Position numbers and translations under genes: made by a program. A stretch of 64,000 nucleotides of DNA from Fonsecaea monophora (taxonomy: Eukaryota; Ascomycota; Eurotiomycetes; Chaetothyriales; Herpotrichiellaceae), in the NCBI RefSeq assembly GCF_001642475.1, contig NW_019174012.1, positions 1 to 64,000 of the forward strand, given 5' to 3'. Shown piece by piece: positions 32,931 through 43,299 of this stretch (position 1 is its first letter; every line of letters starts with the position of its first letter). The notes under the pieces are model-generated. The model was not told the origin of the DNA, made no database searches, and worked only from the letters and a program-made list of their open reading frames with translations.

Positions 32931-34802
32931 TCAAGACCCGCCAATACCTAGGACATCCAAAATTTTCTCGAAATCCGGAGTGCCAAAGCCGCTTGCAACG
33001 TCCCATCCTTTGGAAGCGCTGAATCCGGACCCATCGCAGCCTACACTGCTGCCATTGACAACATCAGTGAATGCCGCGAAGCCTTTGTCGTAGAGCCAAG
33101 GATTGAGCCAGCCCATAGGGGGTTTGCCTGCTGCAGCGAGGGCGTCATTCACCAACGAGAAGATGCTGGCCACGGTTGGGGCAGAGCAGCTCGTGCCATC
33201 GACACTTCGGATAGTTTCGCCTAGAAAGATGAGATACTTGTACCCCTGAGCCGCCACATCAGGGTACGCGCGACCCGATCGATTGTACAACCCTTTGAAC
33301 TTGTCGCCAATGGTATCGAGGTATCGCTCCACGGATGTGTTTTGCCATTTCGGTCGAGTAAAATAATTGCTGAAACCGGATCCAGAGGCAAACGAATTCT
33401 GGGTGTCGAAGGCGACAACTTCGGGATAGTTCATTGTTCCGCCGACACTGGTAACGTACGGACAAGAAGCTGGGAAAACAGGAACGAATGTAGTTCGATT
33501 CAGCCCGTCATTGGTGATACAACTGGAGTTATCGCCTACACCAGAGTCCCCGGAGCTGAAGAACAGCGAGATCCCCTGAGCGCCCAGGGCCGCAAACTGA
33601 TTGCACACGGTCTTAGCGTAGCTCTGCGGTACAGTCTGTTCATGGTCGCCATAGGAGGTGGAAATCACTTTGGGAATGGTGTTGATATCTTGGTCGCGCA
33701 GGAAGAGAAGCCAAGTCAGGTAGGGCTCATTCGTATTAGTTTGGACAAAGTCATCGGGCAGAAAGGGGGGCTCGCCGCCGGTAGAGTACAAGGTGACAGG
33801 CGTGGGATAGACAATACCAAGCATCGTCTGCAGGTCAAGGTTGCCTTCTAAACCTGCCTTTGATGTGGCATTGTCAACAGGTCCACCATTCACCGAGACT
33901 TGAGTGATAGCGTAGGCGGAGTCGACTGCATCAGGACGGAAGTTTCGCAAAAAGGTCTGAGCATCCGATCGGTTCGACACTTGGCCCAGATAATTGGTGA
34001 AGCCGACTGAATTATTGTGGGCAGCTTGAGGCTTGTAATTGACGGTGTTGTACAGGGTCCTCAGGCATTTAGGTGTCATGCCACCGAAGTTGCAGGAGCT
34101 TTTGATGGTTGTAGCATTGGCGGCGGTTGTGACTTGGGAAATGTCAATGTCCGTAGGAACATCAATAAGTGTGCTAGATTTGGGATTGGCTCGAAGGAAC
34201 GCAGTGGTGGGCTGAATAGTGGTCACATGGTCATGAAGCGAGCGTGGGAGAGACCAGCTTGTGGTTCGAATGAGTCTGGTACCATCTTGGTGTTGGTAGA
34301 TGGAGTACTTGGTGTCAAGTAGTTCTTCAGCTTTATTGACAGGGAGAATAACCGTAACCCAATCTCGAGCCGAGTTGACTTGACAGTGAGACGGGTCAAT
34401 GCCATTGTCAGCCAGCCAGTCTTGAACTAGTTGGTACGTCTCATCAGACGGTCTAAGAAGGTCGTGAACTTCTTGTTGGGACAGATGTTGGCCGTAGCGT
34501 TCGTGGGATGGGTTGGAGACTGGAGTGTGGTTAGATTAAAGATTGCAGAACAGCTCTCCGATGCATGTCTAGGACGCGGGCTTACCCTGATGGAGGTGCT
34601 GCTCGAGGAGATCGAAATTATTTGGCTGTAAGCCGATGTTGAGGGTCAAGAGATGGAGAGGATGAGGGACGCCAACATGTGACCACGCGGGAGGGACGTT
34701 ATTGGATTCCTTGACGTTGTAATCGGAGCGCAGATGTATTGGTGAAGCACTGGCCCATGACAGTGCAGCGAAAGCAGCCAAGAGGATGGAATGGATGAAC
34801 AT
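32931..34802 (-). CDS. Secreted sedolisin (S53, tripeptidyl-peptidase-type serine-carboxyl protease)
   Basis: Predicted secreted acid protease that removes tripeptides or cleaves proteins at low pH. Minus-strand exons 34802-34586 and 34519-32931 give 601 residues with one 66-base intron. The N-terminus is a signal peptide (about 1-19, cut near ASA-SP). A pro-segment follows, with SNPSHERYGQHLS and VNSARDWVTV. Catalytic residues are E297 and D301 in AGLEGNLDLQ and S516 in the DGTSCSAP motif; the oxyanion Asp lies in FSSGDSGVG. The Ca2+-binding end has DVVNGSSVGCDGSGF and GWDVASGFG. Many NxS/T sites suit secretion. All active-site residues are present, so it should be active after self-processing. 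Confidence 0.96.
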
Positions 34803-35640
34803 AGCGAGTGTGAAGGGCAGAAATTACCAGGTACCTAGTTGGCAGGGCAAAGAGAAGGCAAAGAAGAAGCGAGCGAAGTAACGAGTGGAGGAGGGGGAGG
34901 AAAGAGGAGGAGAGGGAGAGAGGAGGGAGGGAAAGAAGGAGACAACGAGGTGGATGAACGCAGTTGTATTAATTATTATGTGCTCAAAAACTTTTGTAGA
35001 TATTTGGGTGAATGTTGAGGAAAGTGCAGATGATGAGGATTTTTAAAAGCGAGAGGAAGGTGCAATGACATGACCAGGGGTATTTAGGCACGTACGTGGT
35101 ACCTGCATCTATCCACCCTGTGACCAGGACATGTTATAGGTAGTGAACACCCTACAAGTCAAGTAGGTACCTACCTAGGCGCTTAGGTACATACTTTAGG
35201 TACCTACTGGTAGCTACCTAACTACTCGTAGGTCCTCGTGCTTGCAGTCACCCAGATTGCCGTGGTTGCCGATATGCAAGACACAGGAAAACGCAGCTGC
35301 CCAGTCATTATTGGCTGCGCTCCTTCCCGAGCTCATCTCCGATCCAGCTGTTGTGCGACGGGAACTACGTCACTGGGGACCGGCAATGACGATCAGCCCA
35401 CCGGCTCCGACAACGCCAAGTCGCTAAACTCTTAGTTTTGGTGGCTTAGCATACTTTAGCATCAACTGGCCTCTTGGCATATTCAAGACGTTCACGTGCC
35501 AACTCTGACACTTGAACCGAGGCCCCTTACAATCAAGTGTCAAACATTCCTTGGCCTATCGAAATCCAACGCAGATCAAAGCCTCATCCCCTTTCTCTTA
35601 TCAAAGCATCAAAGGAGAGTGAGCAACGCCGAGGATCACA
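34803..35640. promoter_or_regulatory. Divergent promoter region with purine tract and TACCTA cluster
   Basis: About 840 bases between divergent starts at 34802 and 35641. A GA-rich tract (34855-34945) is pyrimidine-rich on the sedolisin strand just upstream of its ATG. A dense cluster of TACCTA/TAGGTA words occupies about 35160-35235. No coding signal. Confidence 0.5.
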
Positions 35641-37116
35641 ATGCACCGTAAGAAATATGTTCATTTCAATACACTCGAGCCCATCAAACCCCTTCTTCGA
35701 GCCTATACCCTTGGCTATCTCACCGTCACGACGCCCCGGCTCTTTGCCTTCTTGAGAACCGTTCGACGCAGCCATCTGCAATCTCGAGAGATCCTTTCCA
35801 CCCTACAGAAGATCCTCATCACATCCACCCAGATCAATCGGTTCCCGACTGCAGCTGCTGTCATTGTGGGCGGAGCAACTGCGCTCCCGCACTTAATTCA
35901 GGCATGTATTGACTATGTCCTGTCATCACAGCGCAGGGGTACTACACGTCTCAGTAATCGTCTTGCCGCATTGATCCGCTTCTTGTGCACCTTTTGGTCG
36001 GCATGGCTGGCATTTAGTCTGCTCAATCGGGATGAAAGCTGGGCTAGAAAGCGTGCGATATCTCAGAGTAATACGACTATCTCAACCGGTGCTCCTCGTA
36101 CATCGGCTCTACATCAACCACCCCCACCGCCCTATCATCCTCGCTATGCAGGCAAGACCATTGACTTTACGGCGTTTGCCTTCTGCCGCGCGCTGGATGT
36201 TGCAGTGATAGCTCTTTGGACTCGAACTAGAAGTCGATCGTGGCATCCGGAGCAACGCAATCCACGTCTCGCAAACTTCACCCGCAAGATTGTCGATCCC
36301 TCAGTATTCGCTGGTTCCGCTGCGATCATTATGTGGTCATGGTTCTATTCGCCCGAGCGACTCCCTCGCTCGTATAACCACTGGATCTCGAAAGCGGCCG
36401 ACATCGACCCTCGTCTAATCCAAGCACTCCGTTTAGCTCGACAAGGTAATTTTGTCTATGGCGAGGATACAGGGCAAGCAACGCTTCTTACAGGCCTTTG
36501 CCAGGAGCTGAACCTTCCCGATGAGTTCGCCGACCCTTCAAAGACCATTCCAATACCCTGTGAGCTGTATCATTGTGGGACAGGCAAGAGTTGCGAGATT
36601 CATGCGCTTTCTAGGTTTTGGAGGGGTTGGAAATTTGCTATGGGCATATACTTGCCTCTTCAAATACTGACGATTTTACGTTCACCGAAACCCGAATCCG
36701 TCCTGAAAGCTCTTCGAGCTGCAGTGAGGTCCTCGTCCTTCTTGGCTGGCTTTGTGGCATCATTCTACTATGCTGTCTGCTTGGCTCGGACTCGGCTTGG
36801 TCCAAAAGTCTTTTCGTACAAGACCGTAACGCCCCAGATGTGGGATTCCGGGCTATGTGTTCTGGCAGGCTGCCTTGCATGTGGATGGTCTGTTCTTCTG
36901 GAGAAACCGAGTCGGCGACAGGAAGTTGCCTTCTTTGTGGCCCCAAGAGCACTGGCAACCGTTCTTCCTCGCGTTTACGATCGACAATACCGGCACAGGG
37001 AACAAGCCATTTTTGCCACGAGCATTGCCACCGTATTGACAGCGTTGACCTCGGGCGATCAGCGGAATGTCCGAGGAGTGCTTGGAAGAATTTTGGCTCG
37101 CGTCGTGAAAGGCTGA
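35641..37116 (+). CDS. TMEM135-like integral membrane protein
   Basis: Single-exon protein of 491 residues resembling the fungal relatives of TMEM135 (Tim17/22/23 superfamily-related, linked to peroxisome and mitochondria in animals). Evidence is the overall pattern: hydrophobic segments near 65-85, 105-125, 225-240, 335-352, 368-388 and 408-425, and a conserved Cys-rich block PCELYHCGTGKSCEIH (about 300-315) before WRGWKFAMGIYLP, characteristic of the TMEM135 N-terminal domain. A Pro-rich run lies at about 160-166. The molecular role in fungi is not established. It is divergent from the sedolisin gene, probably without functional link. Confidence 0.75.
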   Translation: MHRKKYVHFNTLEPIKPLLRAYTLGYLTVTTPRLFAFLRTVRRSHLQSREILSTLQKILITSTQINRFPTAAAVIVGGATALPHLIQACIDYVLSSQRRGTTRLSNRLAALIRFLCTFWSAWLAFSLLNRDESWARKRAISQSNTTISTGAPRTSALHQPPPPPYHPRYAGKTIDFTAFAFCRALDVAVIALWTRTRSRSWHPEQRNPRLANFTRKIVDPSVFAGSAAIIMWSWFYSPERLPRSYNHWISKAADIDPRLIQALRLARQGNFVYGEDTGQATLLTGLCQELNLPDEFADPSKTIPIPCELYHCGTGKSCEIHALSRFWRGWKFAMGIYLPLQILTILRSPKPESVLKALRAAVRSSSFLAGFVASFYYAVCLARTRLGPKVFSYKTVTPQMWDSGLCVLAGCLACGWSVLLEKPSRRQEVAFFVAPRALATVLPRVYDRQYRHREQAIFATSIATVLTALTSGDQRNVRGVLGRILARVVKG

Positions 37117-37693
37117 AAGTCACGTATGCTTATTCCTTTGCCTTGATCTTGGTCGCTCGATTGATCCAATATGGCCAAAATGCTCGACATCAAACAGATT
37201 CCATTAAAAGCACCATATCCTGTTGGACGACATGACACCTGCAGCAGCGTCATGGGCAAAGGGCTGCTATATTCATTTCTCCAGTTCTTCCTTTCTGAAT
37301 CTACCCGACTGTATCGTTCAGGGGCGAGAGCCTTGTTGAACTTATGTCAGCAGTTCGGAATCTGCGCGCGCATGGCCCTGATCAGTACGGAGGCATAGTC
37401 CCGCGCTTAAATTTCTGGATCTCTTCGGGAATATTCACTCAGAACACCTTGCAGACTGGCAAACAAACAACAAGGAAAGACAATGCGCGTCATGGATAAT
37501 TGCAAACTCTGCCCAAGGTTATGAAGTGCGTTGCCATTAGTATCCCGATCTTGTATTGTCAGAAACCCTGAAAAACGTCCACTAGGCTTGGGCAGAACCT
37601 AGGAGCATTCATGGCGCTACCCCGTCACCCACTCTGACCACAGCGCGCCTGTTTGATCTACGCGGGTCTGCAAGATTGCCTCGTCGTCCTTTA

Positions 37694-38059
37694 ATGTACG
37701 AGTCAGTGGAACTCGCGCCGGAAGATCTCATTGGCGATCCTCCTGTCAATCCTGCAGATCACTGTCTCACAAATGCCGATCTCAGCGATCTCAGCGATCT
37801 CAGCGTTCACATGAAGGAACGCTACGCCAGACATCTACTAGCCTGTTGGTATCAGGACATGGCAGGGATTGTCCTATTCACCGCGCTATTTGTGTATTTC
37901 AGACTACCTGATAGATCAGCCTGGTCAATTTCATCAGTACAACGAATGACCAGAGACCGAGTCGACGACATTACAGAGGGGAAGTTGACGGTTGCATACT
38001 TCATTAAAGCATTTCCAATCCAGGTTCGAGAAATCCGCGATAGTGTTGGACAAGAATAG
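37694..38059 (+). CDS. Weak small open frame, one possible membrane segment
   Basis: A 121-residue frame starting at ATG 37694. It has a Ser/Asp/Leu repeat (three LSD units) encoded by a 9-bp tandem repeat, and one hydrophobic stretch (MAGIVLFTALFVYF). No family recognised; could be chance or a fragment of a spliced gene. Confidence 0.2.
   Translation: MYESVELAPEDLIGDPPVNPADHCLTNADLSDLSDLSVHMKERYARHLLACWYQDMAGIVLFTALFVYFRLPDRSAWSISSVQRMTRDRVDDITEGKLTVAYFIKAFPIQVREIRDSVGQE
37778..37804 (+). repeat. 9-bp tandem repeat, three copies
   Basis: Three exact GATCTCAGC units in a row. Confidence 0.9.
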
Positions 38060-38334
38060 AAGGCTGCTCAAACAGAGTGATGCTCGAATCGGGTCAAGTC
38101 CTTTCCCTCGAGGATACAAGAGATGATACCGCCGTCTTTGCTATTGATGTCGTGAGTAGCGACTCGAGACAATGATAATATATGTCCACTAACTATACAA
38201 TATACACTCATTATACACCTGGTTTCTTCGACAAATTCCAATTCTCAGGATCTCCATATAAAATACCGATGAAGTGTTAAATCCATGGGTATATATTGCT
38301 GGGATCGAGCCAACCACGCACCGTCAGCCGAGTC

Positions 38335-40593
38335 TTAGTGAATCCGAAACGTCTGAAAGTCCGAGATCAGCGAGTTCACCTGCTGCATGCTCGTCTCGTC
38401 GTATTTGTCGAGCAGGGGCCCATGGCTCATTGGCGTCTCATTGCCCGCAGCACGAGCACTCAGGGGACTCTGGGGGTATTGCGCTGCCACCGTCGTGATG
38501 GTGGTGCTGGTGGTTGTGCTGGTCATCGTCTCGGTGGGTTCAGGAGCCGCAGCACCGGGATCAAGTGGCGGTGGTGCTGAGAGACGCTCGACCATCAGCT
38601 CGGCCAGGTACCAGTATTCATTTGCGTGGCGCATGAATCCCACGCGGCGCCACATCTCGTCTGGGCCGAGATGGTCGAGGTCGAGGTCCCCCGCGAGGGT
38701 GGCGTGCTGCGGCTCGCGTGCGAATCGGGTCAGGTAGACGTGCCAGACTCGGCGCCAGGAGCGCAACGCGCGGTGGATCGGGTCCAGCGTGCCCTGGCAG
38801 CTGAAGGAGCTCTGGTGGTGGAAGATCAGCGAGTGCAGCGCCGAGGTCATGGCGAAGAGGTTCAGCGGGCCCAGGTCGGCCAGGACCACGCTGGCTTCCT
38901 CGTCGAGGTCGGGCCGGTAGAGCAGCTCAAAGGCCGCCGTGAAGTCGCCCGAGACCTTTGGTTGTGTGTTACTTTGTCGTTGATGCCGGTGTTGCAGAGC
39001 CCTGAAGCACTCCTCCGCCGTCAAGGCCTGGAAACACGCTTCGGGACACGCGGCATTCATCCTCATTTCACGAACCACCATCCGCGGCGGCAGGTTGTTG
39101 AAGATGACAAACGCCGTGTCGAGCAGAAACACCCACAGCAGCACGCGGATCAACTCCTCGACGACGGCAAAGTTTTCGAAGGAGAAATCGCAAAGGTCCA
39201 TCTGGCTGTAGTCAGGGTGTCGGGCATTGCGGATCCCCACGTCCCGCGCCGCCGCGATGACCATGCTGAACCGCTGCCGCCGGATCCGCCGCTTGCTGGA
39301 CGTCGTGCCCTCCCAGTTCTGAAAGAGGCAGACCATGTACGAGGCCTGCAGAGCCCTGATCTTCCGTCGCCGCCACCGCAGTTCGCCGTCGCAGTCGCCA
39401 CGGGCGAGTGTCGCGCTCGGCGGGTCGTCGCAGAAATCGTCGTCGTCAAAGACCATTTCCTCGACGCAGTTGAACCACCGTTTCGCGTTCTCGGCGTCGT
39501 TATGGTCCGGAGAGACACAGGCACCGATCAGAGCCATAGCCGCCAGAAGCTCGGCTTTGGCCGTCGTCAGGTCGAACGTGGGTTTGTGGACGATGTTCAC
39601 ATTGGGGTGCCACACCGCCCAGTACAGCTGCACGAACCGCCGGACATTGGCGGGAAAGAAGAACTGGGCGCAGGTCTCGTGGATCGAGGGTGACCACGAC
39701 AAGGTAATGTAGCTCTTTCGCGACTTGTGCAGCACGATGTTTCTGATCGAAGTCACGATTTCGTGGCACTTGAAGGCCAGCGGATCGGAAAGCCAGCGGC
39801 TTAAGCTGGTATTCCCCACGACCGATGGGTTGCCTTCCCCGGCTGCATAATAGCCGAGGCCAAGGCCATCTCTATGTGTGTCCGTGCTGTCTGCCCTTAT
39901 CATCTTGGATTGTGTCGCCGAGCACTTCTCCAGACCACCTAGCTTGGCAGTGTCAGAGTTGTGGTGGTGGTAGTAGGCGTTGACACGGCGCCGTTGCTCC
40001 AGCGTGCCGCAGTCAAACGAGGACACAAACCCGGTGGTACTGGTGAAAGTGTCGAGGAAGCACAACGAGTCGATGTCCTGGTCTGTGGCGCTCTCGGCTG
40101 GGTGGCCTGCGTGCGGAGTTTGTGTCCCGGAGTTGTTGAAGTTCAGGAAATCCTGCCACGCGTCATCGAGACCGTGCGCCGGCGCCGGCGAGAGCCCACA
40201 TGAGATCCAGCCCGTGATGTGCTCGAAAGTGTCGTCAGGGATGTCAACGGGGATGAGACCCGAGTCGTCGTCGTCTGTGATTGGCATATCAGACCGCATG
40301 GTAGGAGGACGTAGGAACGACAAGCCCGGGTCTTCCTGTGACTGGGACAAGGCTAGCCTCTTGGGGTGGGGCTCCTCGAAATCCGACGTGGCATCAATGT
40401 TAGCGTCAGCGACCGTCTCACACGTCTTGAGGTGCCTTTTGAGCACGTCGGAGCGCTGAAACGTGCTGCGACAGAGGACGCACACGTAGGGCCGTTCGCT
40501 GCCATGCGAGAGCTGGTGGCGACGCAGATGCTCGGCTCGTTTGTACGACTTGGAACACGTCGGACATACGTTCAGGGTCAGAGGATCTGCCAT
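38335..40593 (-). CDS. C2H2 zinc-finger regulator with fungal-specific transcription-factor domain
   Basis: Predicted nuclear regulator of 752 residues in a single exon. Two N-terminal fingers: C10-C13-H26-H30 and C38-C41-H54-C58, the second ending in Cys rather than His. This two-finger plus fungal-trans architecture is common in filamentous fungi and often linked to metabolic gene control. The middle domain spans about 290-640, with SWSPSIHETCAQFFFPANVRRFVQLYW, HKPTFD and ALQASYMVCLFQNWEG. The C-terminus is rich in Pro and Thr/Ser runs. A long antisense open frame overlaps it because of high GC at third positions; I treat that as a shadow. The P450 gene lies upstream on the same strand, 380 bases away, a possible target. 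Confidence 0.92.
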   Translation of the reverse strand: MADPLTLNVCPTCSKSYKRAEHLRRHQLSHGSERPYVCVLCRSTFQRSDVLKRHLKTCETVADANIDATSDFEEPHPKRLALSQSQEDPGLSFLRPPTMRSDMPITDDDDSGLIPVDIPDDTFEHITGWISCGLSPAPAHGLDDAWQDFLNFNNSGTQTPHAGHPAESATDQDIDSLCFLDTFTSTTGFVSSFDCGTLEQRRRVNAYYHHHNSDTAKLGGLEKCSATQSKMIRADSTDTHRDGLGLGYYAAGEGNPSVVGNTSLSRWLSDPLAFKCHEIVTSIRNIVLHKSRKSYITLSWSPSIHETCAQFFFPANVRRFVQLYWAVWHPNVNIVHKPTFDLTTAKAELLAAMALIGACVSPDHNDAENAKRWFNCVEEMVFDDDDFCDDPPSATLARGDCDGELRWRRRKIRALQASYMVCLFQNWEGTTSSKRRIRRQRFSMVIAAARDVGIRNARHPDYSQMDLCDFSFENFAVVEELIRVLLWVFLLDTAFVIFNNLPPRMVVREMRMNAACPEACFQALTAEECFRALQHRHQRQSNTQPKVSGDFTAAFELLYRPDLDEEASVVLADLGPLNLFAMTSALHSLIFHHQSSFSCQGTLDPIHRALRSWRRVWHVYLTRFAREPQHATLAGDLDLDHLGPDEMWRRVGFMRHANEYWYLAELMVERLSAPPPLDPGAAAPEPTETMTSTTTSTTITTVAAQYPQSPLSARAAGNETPMSHGPLLDKYDETSMQQVNSLISDFQTFRIH

Positions 40594-40976
40594 GGCATGG
40601 CATGGAGGCTTTGCGCAGGGTTGAGTATATTGGGTAAAAGAGTCAGGGGAGGGAGCTATGGATTGGGGAAGAATGCAGTCTTATCTCTAAGTCATTTCTT
40701 ATAGAGCCGGCACTCATCGGGTGAAATGTCCAGAGAAGCCAGATCCAATTTGTGTGTTGCAGCTTCACGTCAGTCATTTGCATCTCGGCAAATGTTCTCG
40801 GTTCCCCGGAAACGCGGAGCCCCGCACAACCTGATTGGTTTGGGACAAACCTACGAGGTACACATCTTTCTCCTCCTCCTCCTCTTCTGCCACAGCATCG
40901 AGATCGGGATCAAAAGCTACAATGTATCCAGTCAAGTGCAGCAACAAACAAGTCCAGATCCGCTACAAGGATCTAG
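40594..40976. promoter_or_regulatory. Promoter region of the C2H2 regulator
   Basis: Spacer between two minus-strand genes. Contains a TCCTCC-rich pyrimidine run at about 40868-40892 (plus strand). No coding signal. Confidence 0.45.
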
Positions 40977-42746
40977 CTAAGGCTGCGCAGGGCTCAACCA
41001 CTGTTTGCTCAGTGGATCCAGGCACTCATTCTCTGCCTTGTGCCACTCTTCCCGCACGATCCTCTCCCTCTCCGCAGACCGCGACGTGATCTTTGCCTGG
41101 AACTCTTCGGGCATGCACACGAACCCCTGGGTCAGCCTGTCCTGGTCCGGGAGGAGCTTGTTCCCGTCGGCGTCCACGACCGGCGCGACGTCGAACGCCC
41201 ACAGGATCCGCGAGATGCCGAGGAACAGGCTGCGCTCGGCGACGTGCATGCCGGGACAGATGCGCCGGCCGGCCCCGAAGGTGAAGACGTCGCGCTTGCC
41301 GGCGTCGGCGTTGGCGGCCGAGTCGTACAGACTCTGCGTGTCGTGCATGTACCGCTCGGGAACGAACTGGCGTGGGTTGGGGTGGCGGTTGGGATCCATG
41401 TGGATGGCCCAGACGTTGTTCATGACTCCCGCACCCTTAGGTATGAGGTACCCCATGTATTCGTCGTCTTTGGTCACGGCATGTGGCACCGCCCCCAGGA
41501 TGGTGGTCGGCATCCACCGGAGTGTCTCCTTCATGCACGCACGCACATATTGCAGTTTCGACTCATCATCCATGGTTGGGAGACGGTCGCCGACAGCTTT
41601 GTCAATCTCCTCTTGCGCCTTCTTCTGCGCTTCCGGGTACAGGAGCATGGCCTGGATGAAGCCATACAGTGTGCTTGAAGTGGTGTCCGACCCTGCTTCC
41701 AGGAGTGTCCCGGATATGTATGCCGCTTGGTCGTCACTGAACCCCTCGGCCTTCTGGGCCTCGGCCATGCCCACACAGAAGCACGGCTTTATCGTCCCGT
41801 TCTTGATGTCCTCCTTCGCGTTCAGCCAGTGTCTCAGGTACAGGGCCTTCTCGTGCTTGTGCAGCGTCTTGGCTTTCTTCTGCGTCGGGAGCAGGAAGTC
41901 GGGCAGGCTTCGCAGGATAGGGTAGAAGTCGATCAGCCCCGCAGCACCGGTCTGGTTGATCTCGGCGAATTCGGAGAAGCCTTCGAAGAGCTGCTTCATG
42001 TTGGCGTCTTCGTATGTGGGTGTCCTCCAGCCAAAGACCATGGTGGTCGTCAACGCGTTCGAATACCTCCTGATGTGCTTGAGAAAGTCGTCGGGCTGCT
42101 CCAGGAGCTGGTACAGCATCTGTTTGTTCTCGAGCATTTGGTACGGAATGTAGGATTTGGATGTGTTGACGTTGAGCAAGCCGTGGATCATTTTACGGAA
42201 CTGACAAGCGGTGAGTCAATGTATATGCTTTCAGGACAATCACCTGCCACTTACGCCTCTCCATACTGGCCCGTATCTCTTGACAAGCAGTTAGCAGCGG
42301 TTCGAGCATCCAAGACGATTGGTTCAACGCACCATCATCAGCAACCTCAAGCCTCCACTGCACAATGTCTGGCCGATATACATGTCCAGCCTGTCCGAGT
42401 ATATGCCGCTTCGTCTGTCAAGAAGCTCCTTCACGGCTTCGTCACTCGATAGTATGATCAATACTTGCGTGCCGAGCATCAAGCTGTAGATCGGACCATA
42501 TTCGCGCGCCCACTTCTCGAATTGTAAGTGTGCATCCCGGGTTGGCATCTAGAGACCGCAAGCGAGTCGGTTAGATTCTGGCAATTCCACTGGCGAAGTA
42601 ACTCCAAGTACCTGGTGAAGATTGCCCAACAGTGGCAGCGTAGGAGGGCCGGGAGGGTAGCCCTTGGGCCTGCGGCCTATGGATAGTAGACGTATGGCGC
42701 CGACTATCAGGGCCGCCACAGCCAGCAGAAAGTACATGCCCGGCAT
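40977..42746 (-). CDS. Cytochrome P450 monooxygenase
   Basis: Predicted ER-anchored heme monooxygenase. Minus-strand exons 42746-42612, 42548-42333, 42278-42255 and 42200-40977 give 532 residues; the third exon is only 24 bases (RYGPVWRG) and is required to keep the family helix-C block MMRYGPVWRGFRKM. An N-terminal anchor (about 3-20) is followed by the Pro-rich hinge YPPGPPTLPLLGN. The I-helix AGSDTTS is at 294-300, ExxR in KETLR at 349-353, PERY near 407, and the heme loop FTFGAGRRICPG with C440. The sequence most resembles the large fungal group that includes O-methylsterigmatocystin-oxidoreductase-like enzymes. Substrate unknown; no backbone synthase is in the window. Confidence 0.95.
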
Positions 42747-43299
42747 GATGTCTGGAGCCTGAAAGAATATCCAGCACAGTGAGAGACTAAGTTGCGTGTT
42801 ATGACCGACGGCCAGGGACTGTGCGACTTAACTATAAATCCTCCCATTGAGGAAGATGTATGTTGGTCACCCATACCCTTTTAGATGGACTTCTATTGGT
42901 CCATGCTAATCGTGTAATCGAATCCCGATCGGGATCCGCTAAGTGGGGAGGTGGGATGCCCAGGGACAAGCCAGAGTTGCGGGGGTGGGGGTGGGATGAA
43001 GACCTACAACTAGTCAGAACAAGTTGTATTGTGCGGAGATGGCGGGAGCAGAAGAGACTTCGAGCATTCTCGGGTTCTCTGGACTTTGTGATGCTCTCTA
43101 CGGTTGATTCTATACCTTCGCAGCAACCCTACACAAGCTAGCGCCAGTCTTTCCCCAGGAAGAAATTCGGTGGTTGATGTGGAAATGTCCCTCTCTTTGC
43201 GAGCCTGAGATATCCAGCGTGGTGTTTGTAATTGAAATATCCGCACCTACCGTGATGGCATTTTGTCAGGATGGAGATGAGCTTGTGTGGAATAGAATG
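42747..43299. other. Intergenic, nothing recognised
   Basis: Promoter side of the P450 gene. A G-rich stretch (GGGGGTGGGGGTGGG) at about 42980-42995 is the only notable feature. Confidence 0.45.

Larger units (their letters stand above)
37117..38334. other. Spacer with one weak open frame
   Basis: About 1.2 kb between converging genes. Contains the 9-bp tandem repeat at 37778-37804 within a weak open frame and otherwise nothing recognised. Confidence 0.4.

Noticed and set aside
38626..39693. Long plus-strand open frame (355 codons) overlapping the C2H2 regulator
   Set aside because: It is antisense to a domain-bearing gene, has biased composition (Arg/Val/Glu) and no recognisable motif; explained by high GC at third codon positions.
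40977..42746. Complete specialised-metabolite cluster around the P450
   Set aside because: No polyketide synthase, NRPS or terpene synthase is present in the window; only a regulator and membrane proteins adjoin it.
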